Positions 8,625 through 17,081 of a stretch of 64,000 nt of DNA are shown here, in pieces. Numbering within the stretch: position 1 is the stretch's first letter; every line of letters begins with the position of its first letter. Source of the DNA: Mycolicibacterium peregrinum. Its GTDB lineage: Bacteria; Actinomycetota; Actinomycetes; Mycobacteriales; Mycobacteriaceae. Location: contig NZ_LQPP01000011.1 of the NCBI RefSeq assembly GCF_002102345.1, forward strand, positions 62,001-126,000. The letters run 5' to 3'. The position numbers and the translations under genes were made by a program. The notes under the pieces were generated by a model that saw only the letters and a program-made list of their open reading frames with translations, had not been told where the DNA came from and made no database searches.

Positions 8625-9283
8625 AAAAGCGCACGGGTCTCGTAGGACACCGGGGCGGTCAGCATGCCCACCCAGGCGTCGACGTAGTTGTGCAACTGGG
8701 CCTCGCCCATGCCGTGACCGGAACGCGCGGCTGCGGCCAACAGGTTGATCAAGCTGATGTAGAGCTGGAACGTCCGGCCCCGCCGGACCCGTTCGGGCAG
8801 ATCCTGCAGCGCCGAGTCGACAAGTTCCTCCACCCTGTCCTGGGTCCACTCGTCGTCAAGGTGGTCCGGCCAATAGTCGCTGCGGGCCCGCGGATCTTCG
8901 CTGAGGCGCGCCAGGAATGGCACGAACATCTCGCCGGCCTCGATGCTGTTGGCCAGCGGGCGGACCAGCAGCCACACCACCGCTCGGGGATCCGCCTCCT
9001 TACCTTGTTCGCGCATTTCTTCCAGCATCTTCTGGCGATCGGACCCGAGAGTGCGCTGGCGGTGGACGATCAGGGCCCGGATGAGGCCGTCGCGGGAGCC
9101 GAAGTGATAGCGGATCACCGAGGTATTGGACTGGCCGGCGGCCTCCTGGATTTCGCGCAGGGTGACCGCTTCGAGGCCACGCGTGGCGAACAGCCGCTCG
9201 GCGACCTCCATCAGCATCACCCGCGTCGTCTCGCCGGAGGCATTGCGGCGCCGGGTGGGGGCGGATTTGTCGGTGTCGGTCAT
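8615..9283 (-). CDS. TetR/AcrR-family transcriptional regulator
   Basis: 222-residue TetR-type protein. The N-terminal helix-turn-helix reads 'TRVMLMEVAERLFATRGLEAVTLREI' then 'AAGQSNTSVIRYHFGSRDGLI'. The C-terminal ligand domain has no specific signature I recognise. The ATG at 9283 gives the natural start 'MTDTDKSAPTRRR'; the reading frame stays open further upstream but without ribosome-binding support. It is divergent from the amidohydrolase operon, and the palindrome TAATG-N6-CATTA lies in the shared promoter region and again at 6048, so it probably represses both its own gene and these two divergent promoters. Confidence 0.88.
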   Translation of the reverse strand: MTDTDKSAPTRRRNASGETTRVMLMEVAERLFATRGLEAVTLREIQEAAGQSNTSVIRYHFGSRDGLIRALIVHRQRTLGSDRQKMLEEMREQGKEADPRAVVWLLVRPLANSIEAGEMFVPFLARLSEDPRARSDYWPDHLDDEWTQDRVEELVDSALQDLPERVRRGRTFQLYISLINLLAAAARSGHGMGEAQLHNYVDAWVGMLTAPVSYETRALLTD

Positions 9284-9335
9284 GGGACGTTCTCCATCGC
9301 TCACAGTTTCGCCTGTCAGTACATCGCTGAAATAG

Positions 9336-9351
9336 TAATGGAAAAACATTA
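9336..9351. promoter_or_regulatory. motif 3 operator copy 2 (TAATG-N6-CATTA)
   Basis: TAATG-GAAAAA-CATTA in the divergent region between the TetR gene (start 9283) and the amidohydrolase operon (start 9424). Arms and spacer length match the copy at 6048-6063. Confidence 0.6.
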
Positions 9352-9423
9352 AAATGCTGGACTTTTGGATCTCCAGGCTGGCATCATCACGTGAAGAAGC
9401 CCGCACACTGTGAAGGAGCAATC

Positions 9424-10554
9424 ATGATCTGGACGAATTCGGGTGACTCCCACTTCCTGGAACCCGAGGATCTGTGGCAGTCCCGGCTGCCCAAGAAGCT
9501 GGCGGACCTGACGCCGCGCGCGGAGAAGGACCCCGATGGCGAATACGAGACCGTACAGGTCGACGGGCAGATCTTCCGGCGCAAACTGCCGTCCTCGGCA
9601 ATGGTTGCCTTCGTCGAAGAGAGTATGAAGCCGCAGGGCATCCGGGACGCGAAGGCCCGTCTGGGTGACCTTGACAAGGAAGGCGTCTGGGGCGAGGTGA
9701 TCTTTCCGTCACTGGGCATGTGGGGATCGACGTTCCGCACCCCGGAGCTCTTGAAGGCTTGCATGCGGGCCAGCAACGAGTGGGCGCTGGAGGAAATCGT
9801 GGCGGTATCGCCCCGATACGTCGTGACGGCGCAGGTCTCCACCCTGGTGGTCGAGGACGCGATCGAAGAGCTGCACTGGGCCGCGGGCCAGAACTTCAAG
9901 GCCGTATTCCTGCCCACCACGCCGCATCCGAGTGCACCCGACTGGCATCGTAAGGAATGGGAGCCGTTCTGGGCGGCGGCCGAAGAAGCGGGCATCGTGA
10001 TCGCCTTCCACATCGGGACCGATCCGGTCGATATGACTGTCGGGGGTGCCACCGGGGGAGCGGGCATGGTGTACCGCGGGCCGGGCGGGGCCATCATGAA
10101 CTACGCGGAGACGACATTCTCCGGCCAGCGCGCGGCGATGAAGATGGTGGCTTCGGGTGCTCTGGACCGTCATCCGAATCTCAAGGTGCTGATCTCCGAG
10201 GGTGGCGCGACCTGGGTTCCGTTCCTCGGTGACCGGCTGCTGGAGGGCTATCGCCAGCACCATATGGCGGTGCGGCCCAAGCTGACTCGCAGCCCGAAAG
10301 AGATCCTCTACAGCCAGGTGTATGCGTCCTTCCAGCATGACGAGACGGCGGTGGCCGCCTTCGATCACATGGGCTACAAGAACGTCATGTTCGGCAGCGA
10401 TTACCCGCATATGGAAGGCACGTTCGGCCACACCCAGGACACGCTCAAGGGCTTGTTCGACGGGGTTAGCGACGAGACTCGGCTGCGAATCACCCAGGGC
10501 ACGTTCTATGAACTGTTCCCCGACGTTCCGGCCATCCCGGCCGAGTTGGTCTGA
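9424..10554 (+). CDS. amidohydrolase-family (amidohydrolase 2) metal-dependent hydrolase or decarboxylase
   Basis: 376-residue TIM-barrel protein of the amidohydrolase-2 family. Metal-site motifs are visible: 'DSHFLEPEDLW' at the N-terminus, 'AFHIGTDP' in the middle, 'ISEGGATWVPFLGDRL', and 'FGSDYPHMEGTF' near the C-terminus. Members include ACMSD and gamma-resorcylate decarboxylase as well as true hydrolases, so the reaction could be C-C or C-N bond cleavage of a cyclic acid. ATG 9424 has an AAGGAG box five bases upstream; an earlier ATG at 9391 would give an atypical N-terminus. It is the first gene of a six-gene operon (to 14737) controlled by the motif 3 operator. Confidence 0.83.
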   Translation: MIWTNSGDSHFLEPEDLWQSRLPKKLADLTPRAEKDPDGEYETVQVDGQIFRRKLPSSAMVAFVEESMKPQGIRDAKARLGDLDKEGVWGEVIFPSLGMWGSTFRTPELLKACMRASNEWALEEIVAVSPRYVVTAQVSTLVVEDAIEELHWAAGQNFKAVFLPTTPHPSAPDWHRKEWEPFWAAAEEAGIVIAFHIGTDPVDMTVGGATGGAGMVYRGPGGAIMNYAETTFSGQRAAMKMVASGALDRHPNLKVLISEGGATWVPFLGDRLLEGYRQHHMAVRPKLTRSPKEILYSQVYASFQHDETAVAAFDHMGYKNVMFGSDYPHMEGTFGHTQDTLKGLFDGVSDETRLRITQGTFYELFPDVPAIPAELV

Positions 10555-10558
10555 GCCC

Positions 10559-11758
10559 GTGGGAAACAGCTCTGGGTTACGTGACGTCGCGATCGTCGGT
10601 GTCGGTGCGACGCCGTATTACAAGCGGGGCGGATCGCTGCCGAAGACGACTACTGAGCTCGCATGCGAGGCGATCCTGGCCGCATGTGAGGACGCTGGCC
10701 TGCCGGTCACCGACATCGACGGTTTCGCCTACTATTCGGGCGCCAGCGCCGGCTACACCGAGAAGATGGACACCGCGGATTTCATGGAAACTCTTGGGAT
10801 TCCAGAAGTTCGGTTCACGGCAGCACTGACATCCGGCGGGGGCGGCTCTGCTGGCGCAATCGGATTGGCGCGCGCCGCCATCGTTGCGGGCGACGCCTCG
10901 GTGGTCGTGACGGTGATGGCGTTGCAACAGTCCAAGCAACGCCTCGGGTCGGTGTTCTCGGCGATGGACCCGGACCCGATCAACTCGTTCCTGATGCCTT
11001 CCGGCCTGTTCGGGCCCGGACAGTTGATGTCGGTCCTGGCCCGGCGGCACATGCACTTGTACGGCACCCGACGCGAGGCGTTCGCCGAAATCGCACTGTC
11101 GACCCGGGCCAACGCAGCCAACCGGCCCAAGGCCATGCACCCCGAGCCGCTGACGCTGGAAGACTACTTCAACGCGAGGATGATCGCGGAACCGTTGTGT
11201 CTCTACGACTTCTGTCAGGAGACCGACGGTGCGGTCGCGGTGATCACCACCAGTGCCGACCGGGCCGCCGATCTGCGCCAGCCGGCGGTTCCGGTCGTGG
11301 CGGCAGCCCACGGCGGGGTCAAAGACTGGGGCCGGGCGTTCGCTTGGATGGGGATGCCCGACGAATACTTCGCGTCATCGGGTAACAAGCCCATCGCCGA
11401 CCGGCTCTACCGGCAAGCGGACATCACTGCCGCCGATATCGACGTGGCGCTGCTCTACGACCACTTCACGCCGATGGTGTTGATGCAGCTGGAGGACTAC
11501 GGGTTCTGCGCCAAAGGGGAGGGCGGGGCATTCGTCGAAAGCGGTGCCATCCGATACAAGGGCGGCAGCATCCCCGTCAACACTCACGGTGGTCAACTCT
11601 CCGAGGCCTACATCATCGGAATGACCCACATCATGGAAGGGGTCGAGCAGATGCGCGGAACGGCAATCAATCAAGTGAAGGACGCCGAATTAGCTTTGAT
11701 CACAGGTGGTCCCGCGAGTCTTCCGGTGAGCGGACTGATCTTGGGCGCTGCCGCGTGA
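10559..11758 (+). CDS. Cys-less thiolase-fold protein (putative retro-aldolase, Ltp/SCP-x type)
   Basis: 399-residue thiolase-fold protein starting at GTG 10559, four bases after the amidohydrolase stop. The conserved start 'VAIVGVGATPYYKRG' and 'THGGQLSEAYIIGMTHIMEG' place it in the lipid-transfer/SCP-x group. The nucleophile region reads 'ALTSGGGGSAGAIGLA', with no Cys, so thiolytic chemistry is unlikely and retro-aldol cleavage is more plausible. Its last codons overlap the start of the DUF35 gene (GTGA at 11755-11758), matching known Ltp2-DUF35 complexes where the OB-fold partner is needed for activity. The reading frame continues upstream into the amidohydrolase, but that part is an alternate frame of that gene. 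Confidence 0.85.
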   Translation: MGNSSGLRDVAIVGVGATPYYKRGGSLPKTTTELACEAILAACEDAGLPVTDIDGFAYYSGASAGYTEKMDTADFMETLGIPEVRFTAALTSGGGGSAGAIGLARAAIVAGDASVVVTVMALQQSKQRLGSVFSAMDPDPINSFLMPSGLFGPGQLMSVLARRHMHLYGTRREAFAEIALSTRANAANRPKAMHPEPLTLEDYFNARMIAEPLCLYDFCQETDGAVAVITTSADRAADLRQPAVPVVAAAHGGVKDWGRAFAWMGMPDEYFASSGNKPIADRLYRQADITAADIDVALLYDHFTPMVLMQLEDYGFCAKGEGGAFVESGAIRYKGGSIPVNTHGGQLSEAYIIGMTHIMEGVEQMRGTAINQVKDAELALITGGPASLPVSGLILGAAA

Positions 11759-12210
11759 GCGCCACTGCGGTCACCCTGGCCACCGCCATCCCGGGCGAAC
11801 ATGTCCGGATCGCGGTCAACAAGGACACCGAGCCCTTCTGGCAGGCAGCGAAGGAACGGCGCCTCGTCGCACCGCAGTGCGCGGACTGCCAGACGTTCCG
11901 GTTGCCGCCGACACCGTTTTGTCCCAACTGTCAGTCCAAGGCAGTCAACTGGATCGAACTCTCCGGTGAGGCAACGGTATACAGCTTCGCCGTGGTGCAC
12001 GGATTTCCCGGTATGCCCGAGCTGACCTTGGTGCCTGCGGTGCTCGACCTACCGGACGCGCCCGGTGCCCGCCTGGTGTCGAACGTCGTCGACGTCGTAC
12101 CCGACGAGGTGCAGATTGGCACTCGCCTGCAGGTCGACTTCACACCGATCAGCGACGGGTGGATGCTGCCGATTTTCCGGGTCGCGCAGTCCTCAGCAAT
12201 CAAGGAGTGA
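11755..12210 (+). CDS. DUF35 / Zn-ribbon OB-fold protein, partner of the thiolase-like gene
   Basis: 151-residue protein with a rubredoxin-like zinc ribbon, 'CADCQTFRLPPTPFCPNC', followed by an OB fold ('GEATVYSFAVVH'). In ChsH2-Ltp2 and similar systems this domain forms a channel between an enoyl-CoA hydratase and a retro-aldolase. The GTG start overlaps the stop of the upstream Cys-less thiolase, so the two are almost certainly a complex. All four zinc-binding Cys residues are present, unlike in the DUF35 protein at 60445. Confidence 0.87.
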   Translation: MSATAVTLATAIPGEHVRIAVNKDTEPFWQAAKERRLVAPQCADCQTFRLPPTPFCPNCQSKAVNWIELSGEATVYSFAVVHGFPGMPELTLVPAVLDLPDAPGARLVSNVVDVVPDEVQIGTRLQVDFTPISDGWMLPIFRVAQSSAIKE

Positions 12211-12213
12211 CAC

Positions 12214-12423
12214 ATGTCCGACGACAGCGCGCTACACGAAAAGCCTCTGGAATTCCTTACCAGCATCGCCAACACCGGTGGCGACTGCGACGGCCAGGCA
12301 ATTCTTCCGATCGATGGCCACTACCGGTGCACCTGCTCGTGCGGCCACTGGGACATCGATATCGACGATCCGCAAGAAGGATTGCGTCAGGCTCGAATTC
12401 ACACCGGCAGTGCAACCGAATAG
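12214..12423 (+). CDS. small Cys-containing protein of unknown function
   Basis: 69-residue open frame with an AAGGAG box (12203-12208) and ATG at 12214, only three bases after the DUF35 stop. It contains one early Cys ('GGDCDGQ') and a compact 'RCTCSCGHWDIDI' cluster, so it could bind a metal. It is mostly acidic and has no signal peptide or membrane segment. Position, spacing and ribosome-binding site make it a real gene of the operon. I do not recognise the family; a small accessory subunit of the thiolase-DUF35 complex is one possibility. Confidence 0.7.
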   Translation: MSDDSALHEKPLEFLTSIANTGGDCDGQAILPIDGHYRCTCSCGHWDIDIDDPQEGLRQARIHTGSATE

Positions 12424-12442
12424 CCACGAGGAGTCAGCACAC

Positions 12443-13258
12443 ATGGGAAATCTGGAAGGCAAGGTCGCCTTCATCACGGGTGCCGCACGCGGGCAGGGCC
12501 GCGCGCATGCCGTGCGGCTGGCGGCGGACGGCGCCGACATCATCGCGTTGGACATCTGCCGCGACATCGATTCGATCGACTATCCGCAAGCCACCCCCGA
12601 TGATCTTGCCGAGACCGTGAAGCTGGTCGAGGATCACGGCAGGCGCATTGTCGCGCGTCAGGCCGATGTGCGCGACGCCGATGCCGTGGAACGGGTAGTC
12701 GCCGAAGGCGTCGGCGAATTCGGTCGCCTCGACATCGTGATCGCCAATGCCGGTGTGGTCCGGCTGAGCGGCGATGCCGACGCCCGGCAGACTTTCCGCG
12801 ACATCATCGACGTGAACCTGATCGGCGCATGGAACACTGTGCAAGCGGCCACCCCCGTACTGATCGAGGGTGGTCGAGGTGGCTCGATCGTCATCACCAG
12901 CTCCAGTGCGGGCCTCAAGGGTACCGGCACCGACCGGGCCGGCGGGCAGGCCTACACCGCGTCCAAGCGGGGCTTGGTCGGTCTGATGCAGGTGTGGGCA
13001 AATGAGTTGGCGCAGTACTCCATTCGTGTCAACACCATTCATCCGACGGGCGTCGCGACCGGGATGGTGATGAACGAGACGATGGGCAAGCTGTTCGAAG
13101 CAGGCGATCCCGCGGTGGCCACCATGCAGAACGCGCTGCCGATCCAGATCCTGATGCCCGAGGACATTGCGAATGCGGTGGCGTTCCTGGTGTCCGATGA
13201 GGCGAAATTCATCACCGGAACTGCGTGGCCGCTCGATGCCGGCTTCGCGGTGCGGTAA
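12443..13258 (+). CDS. mycofactocin-coupled SDR oxidoreductase (carveol dehydrogenase-like)
   Basis: 271-residue short-chain dehydrogenase. The nucleotide motif is 'FITGAARGQGRAHAVRLA', the catalytic region 'ITSSSAGLKG' with 'YTASKRG' supplies Ser, Tyr and Lys, and the C-terminus 'ITGTAWPLDAGFAVR' is typical. The 'GAARGQGRAHA' form and the long insertion after 'ALDIC' are features of the carveol-dehydrogenase-like subfamily, whose members keep NAD bound and pass electrons to mycofactocin. It would oxidise a secondary alcohol. A close paralogue of identical length lies at 47407-48222. Start ATG 12443 has a GAGGAG box nine bases upstream. Confidence 0.88.
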   Translation: MGNLEGKVAFITGAARGQGRAHAVRLAADGADIIALDICRDIDSIDYPQATPDDLAETVKLVEDHGRRIVARQADVRDADAVERVVAEGVGEFGRLDIVIANAGVVRLSGDADARQTFRDIIDVNLIGAWNTVQAATPVLIEGGRGGSIVITSSSAGLKGTGTDRAGGQAYTASKRGLVGLMQVWANELAQYSIRVNTIHPTGVATGMVMNETMGKLFEAGDPAVATMQNALPIQILMPEDIANAVAFLVSDEAKFITGTAWPLDAGFAVR

Positions 13259-13273
13259 CGGAGGAGAACCCTG

Positions 13274-14737
13274 ATGACCAGCTCGACAGTCGACGTCGAA
13301 CGCCCCACAGTGGAACTGCGCATTGGATCCGAGCGCCTGACCAGTGGATCCTGCGGTGTGTACCACCACGTCGACCCCACCACCGGCCGGCCCGATGCCG
13401 AGGTTCCCCTTGCCGGTCCGGCTGAGGTGGACCGGGCCGTGCAGGTGGCCCATGCCGCCTACCTGGAATGGCGTCGCACCAGGCCCGCCGACCGTCGCCG
13501 GGTGCTGATGCGGCTGGCCGACCTCATCGAGGATCACGCGGCAGATTTCGGCCGGCTCGCCGCGATGGACAACGGCACGCCGGTGAGCACCACCTCGGCG
13601 ATGACTTCCACGGCTGTCGAGTGGACTCGCTACTACGCGGGTTGGGCCGACAAGATCAGCAGTGAGGTCACCGCGTCCCTGCGTGCCGATGGCGAATTCA
13701 GCTACACGCTGGCGCAGCCATGGGGCGTGATCGGTGCCATCATCACCTGGAACGGTCCGCTGATCTCGCTGGCGATGAAGGTGCCGGCGGCGTTGGCTGC
13801 GGGCAACACCGTCGTGATCAAGCCATCGGAACTGACACCGTTCACCGCGGGACTTTTCGCCGATCTCGCTGTCCAGGCCGGTATTCCCGACGGCGTCATC
13901 AACGTGGTGACCGGGGGGCCGGAGGCAGGCCAAGCGCTGGTCGAGCATCCCTTGGTCAAGAAGATCAGTTTCACCGGCGGCCCGGTGACAGCACGCAAGA
14001 TCCTGCGGTCCTGTGCGGACCTCATCAAACCCGCGGTCATGGAACTCGGCGGCAAGTCCGGCAACATCGTGTTCGCCGACGCCGACCTCGACAATGCCTG
14101 CGGTGTCGGGACCATGTTCTCGGTCGGGGCGCTCAGTGGGCAGGGGTGCGCCCTGCCCACCCGGATGATCGTCGAGCGGGCGGTGTACGACGAGGTCATC
14201 GAGCGGGTACGGTCCATCGCGGGGTTCCTGAAGGTGGGCAATCCCTTTGCGGCCGATTCCATCTCCGGTCCGGTGGTCAACCAGCAGGCGCTGGAACGCA
14301 TCATGGGAATGATCGAACGTGCCAAGGACGGTGGTGCGCGGCTGATCACCGGCGGTGAGCGCATCGGAGGGGAGCTGGCCGACGGTTTCTACCTGCAGCC
14401 GACCATCTTCGCCGATGTCGATCCGGATTCGGAGTTGGCGCAGAATGAGGTCTTTGGCCCAGTCCTTTCGATCATCCCGTTCGATGGCGACGATCAGGCC
14501 ATCGAGATCGCCAACAGCACGCCCTACGGGTTGTCGGGGTACGTCTTCACCAATGAATTGCGCCGGGCACACCGCGTCGCCGAGGAATTGGAGACCGGTG
14601 AGGTGCTGATCAACGGCGCCGCCAACCTCGGCGTCACCCGGCCGTTCGGTGGTATCGGAATCAGCGGCATGGGCAAGGAAGGCGGACGGCAGGGTCTCGA
14701 CGAATTCCTCCGGACCAAAACGGTCAGCATGGTCTGA
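13274..14737 (+). CDS. NAD(P)-dependent aldehyde dehydrogenase
   Basis: 487-residue aldehyde dehydrogenase. The catalytic Glu lies in 'MELGGKSGNIVF' and the catalytic Cys in 'LSGQGCALPTRMIV'; the N-terminal 'WGVIGAIITWNGPL' and C-terminal 'PFGGIGISGMGKEGG' are standard. It would oxidise an aldehyde, possibly made by the SDR or amidohydrolase encoded just upstream, to the acid. The GGAGGAG box at 13260-13266 supports ATG 13274. It is the last gene of the operon; the next 150 bases hold a P450 promoter region. Confidence 0.9.
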   Translation: MTSSTVDVERPTVELRIGSERLTSGSCGVYHHVDPTTGRPDAEVPLAGPAEVDRAVQVAHAAYLEWRRTRPADRRRVLMRLADLIEDHAADFGRLAAMDNGTPVSTTSAMTSTAVEWTRYYAGWADKISSEVTASLRADGEFSYTLAQPWGVIGAIITWNGPLISLAMKVPAALAAGNTVVIKPSELTPFTAGLFADLAVQAGIPDGVINVVTGGPEAGQALVEHPLVKKISFTGGPVTARKILRSCADLIKPAVMELGGKSGNIVFADADLDNACGVGTMFSVGALSGQGCALPTRMIVERAVYDEVIERVRSIAGFLKVGNPFAADSISGPVVNQQALERIMGMIERAKDGGARLITGGERIGGELADGFYLQPTIFADVDPDSELAQNEVFGPVLSIIPFDGDDQAIEIANSTPYGLSGYVFTNELRRAHRVAEELETGEVLINGAANLGVTRPFGGIGISGMGKEGGRQGLDEFLRTKTVSMV

Positions 14738-14812
14738 CGCAGTCCCGGCACGCGTGGTTCTGGAGTCATCGACCCGTTGATTGCGGCAATCGACTGCCAT
14801 TTACTTCAACAA

Positions 14813-14828
14813 TGACAGTGCACTGTCG
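14813..14828. promoter_or_regulatory. motif 1 operator copy 1 (TGACAGT-N2-ACTGTCG)
   Basis: Imperfect 16-bp palindrome with one mismatch at the last base, 62 bases before the P450 start at 14891. It belongs to a family of eight sites with the same arms and two-base centre. Confidence 0.65.
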
Positions 14829-14890
14829 TAGCATTGGGTAACGCGGCCTACGTCGAACGCGGGCTGCCGCAGACGCTGCGGAAAGGCAAC

Positions 14891-16096
14891 ATGAGCGAAA
14901 AACATTCCAGGTCAACATGTCCCGTCTTGAGCATCGAGATGAACACGCCCGACGCGCCCGCGCTGACGCACTTTCGCCGGCTGGATGAATGTCAGGACAG
15001 TGCGCGGCCGGTATTCCGTAATACCGACTCCGGGATGGACTACTGGGTGTTCACCGACAATGCGGTGATCCTGGACGGCTTGCAGCATCCTGACCTCTGG
15101 TCCAGCAGTGTCATCGTGCCGACCGATCCGGAGCCGCCGTACAAGTGGATTCCGATCATGATCGATCCACCGGATCACGCCAAGTGGCGACAGGCGTTGG
15201 CGGAGTACTTCTCGCCCGGTCGCGTGAAGGGCCTGCGCGACGCGCAGCAGGCGCTGGCCGCCACCCTCATCGACCGGCTGGTCGATGAAGGCGGGTGTGA
15301 CTTCGTCGAACGAATCTCGCGGGTATTCCCGTCGACGGTCTTTCTGACGATCATGGGCATGCCTGTCGAGGATCTGGAGAAGTTCCTCGTGTGGGAGGAC
15401 ATGATCCTGCATCAGAGCGGCGTGGGTGAGGAAGCCAACGCCGCCAGCCTCGAGGGCATGACGCACGTGATGGGCTACTTCTCCGGGCTCATTCAACAAC
15501 GCCGGGAGAACCGTGACCCGGAGGCCGACGACATCGTCAGCAAGGCCATCGACTGGACGATCGACGGCGAACCGATCAACGACCTGGAGCTGCTCAACTG
15601 TCTGCTGCTGCTGTTCATGGCCGGCCTCGACACGGTGTCCAACCAGTTGTCCTACGCGATGCTGCACCTGGCCACCCATCCCGACGACCGCGCCAGGATC
15701 GTCGCCGAGCCCGAACTCATTCCGAAGGCCGTGGAGGAGGCGCTGCGGGTCTATCCGATCGTGCAAACTGCGCGAAAGGCGACCCAGGACATGGACTTCC
15801 ACGGATGCCCGGTCAAGGCCGGCGACATGGCGTCGTTCTCCTTGGCGTTCGCGGGCCGCGATGCGGCGGCCTATGCCGACGCCCGACGATTCGACCTGGA
15901 CCGCGGCGTGACCCGGCACCTGTCCTTCGGCGGTGGCCCGCACCGCTGCCTCGGCTCACACCTGGCTCGGCAGGAAATGGCCGTGGTCCTCGAGGAGTGG
16001 CACAAGCGCATCCCGCGCTACGAACTCGCCGGGGAGCCCATCGAGCACGGCGGCCAAGTGTTCGGCGTGGATTCGCTCCCGCTGAAATGGGGCTGA
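14891..16096 (+). CDS. cytochrome P450
   Basis: 401-residue P450. The I-helix oxygen-activation motif is 'FMAGLDTVSNQ', the ExxR motif is in 'EEALRVYP', and the haem-thiolate loop is 'LSFGGGPHRCLGSHLAR'. It has no membrane anchor, so it is a soluble bacterial enzyme that needs a ferredoxin and reductase, for example those at 45765-47164. ATG 14891 is preferred over an upstream GTG at 14834. The end of the protein ('VLEEWHKRIPRYELAG') is similar to that of the P450 at 41302, and both have a motif 1 operator upstream, so they may act in the same pathway. Confidence 0.9.
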   Translation: MSEKHSRSTCPVLSIEMNTPDAPALTHFRRLDECQDSARPVFRNTDSGMDYWVFTDNAVILDGLQHPDLWSSSVIVPTDPEPPYKWIPIMIDPPDHAKWRQALAEYFSPGRVKGLRDAQQALAATLIDRLVDEGGCDFVERISRVFPSTVFLTIMGMPVEDLEKFLVWEDMILHQSGVGEEANAASLEGMTHVMGYFSGLIQQRRENRDPEADDIVSKAIDWTIDGEPINDLELLNCLLLLFMAGLDTVSNQLSYAMLHLATHPDDRARIVAEPELIPKAVEEALRVYPIVQTARKATQDMDFHGCPVKAGDMASFSLAFAGRDAAAYADARRFDLDRGVTRHLSFGGGPHRCLGSHLARQEMAVVLEEWHKRIPRYELAGEPIEHGGQVFGVDSLPLKWG

Positions 16097-16097
16097 T

Positions 16098-17072
16098 GTG
16101 CGCATTTCACTGACCTTTGATGTGAGCGCAGGTATCGGGTCCGGTGAAACGCTGACACAGACCGCGTGGGCATTCCTGCCTGAGCATCCGGCCGAGACGC
16201 GGGGCGTGTTGCTCTGTCTTGCCGGCGGTACCTACGACAAGCACTACTGGCATATCGACATCGAAGGACATCCTGGCTACAGCTTCGGCGAGCACTTGGC
16301 CGCCGCCGGTTTCGTCGTCATCGCCGTCGACCACCTTGGGATCGGCGACAGTACCGATCCCCTTTCCTCTGGACCCCTGGGTTTGGAGTTGCTTGCCAAA
16401 GGTAATGCCGAAGTGGCGCGCCAGGTCAGGGAGCGGCTACGAGATGGCAATCTCCACGAGGGCCTCCCGCCGGTGGCCGTTCCGGTGGTCGGCGTCGGCC
16501 ATTCCATGGGAGCCTGCTTGACGACGATGGTGCAGGCCACCGCCCGTCCGTATGATGCCGTCGCACTGTTGGGATATGGCGTGCAGATCACCAATGTGTA
16601 CGAAAGCACCGCCGATGCACAGGATTTGGAGCAGCGGATTCAACAGACCATCGAAGTGGCCTGCCAGATCACCGGGGCACGGCCCACCGACATTCATACC
16701 TTTGCGCCGCGTTCGTATCTCGTGGACCTGTTCTACGCGGGTGAGGTGCCCCAAGCCGTCGTCGACGCGGATACCGCGGCGCAGAGCCGGGTTCCGGTCA
16801 GGGCGGCTGCCGAGGTGACCACTCCTGGAATGGTCGAGCGCTACGCCCCGCTGGTGGATGTGCCCGTGTTCCTGGGTTTCGGCGCTGCGCTCGACGTATC
16901 ACCCAATCCGTATGCAGAGACCGCCAACTACACCGGATCGTCGGACGTGACTTTGTACCTCGTGCCGAAATCGGGACACTGCCACAACTTCGCCAGCCAC
17001 CGCGGACAATTGTGGGACCGGATCGCGAAGTGGCTACACACAGTCGTGTCGGTCCAATCGGTTCAGGTTTAG
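16098..17072 (+). CDS. alpha/beta-hydrolase
   Basis: 324-residue alpha/beta-hydrolase. The nucleophile elbow is 'GVGHSMGACL' and the probable catalytic His is in 'KSGHCHNFASHR' near the C-terminus; the oxyanion-hole region is 'LCLAGGTYDKHYW'. It lacks a signal peptide. It could hydrolyse an ester or lactone produced by the P450 directly upstream; the GTG start is one base after that gene's stop. Confidence 0.8.
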   Translation: MRISLTFDVSAGIGSGETLTQTAWAFLPEHPAETRGVLLCLAGGTYDKHYWHIDIEGHPGYSFGEHLAAAGFVVIAVDHLGIGDSTDPLSSGPLGLELLAKGNAEVARQVRERLRDGNLHEGLPPVAVPVVGVGHSMGACLTTMVQATARPYDAVALLGYGVQITNVYESTADAQDLEQRIQQTIEVACQITGARPTDIHTFAPRSYLVDLFYAGEVPQAVVDADTAAQSRVPVRAAAEVTTPGMVERYAPLVDVPVFLGFGAALDVSPNPYAETANYTGSSDVTLYLVPKSGHCHNFASHRGQLWDRIAKWLHTVVSVQSVQV

Positions 17073-17081
17073 GAGAGCGCA

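Noticed and set aside
12434..14800. 788-residue minus-strand open frame
   Set aside because: It is antisense to the SDR and ALDH genes, rich in His, Arg and Gly, with no domain motifs. In GC-rich DNA such long antisense frames are common.
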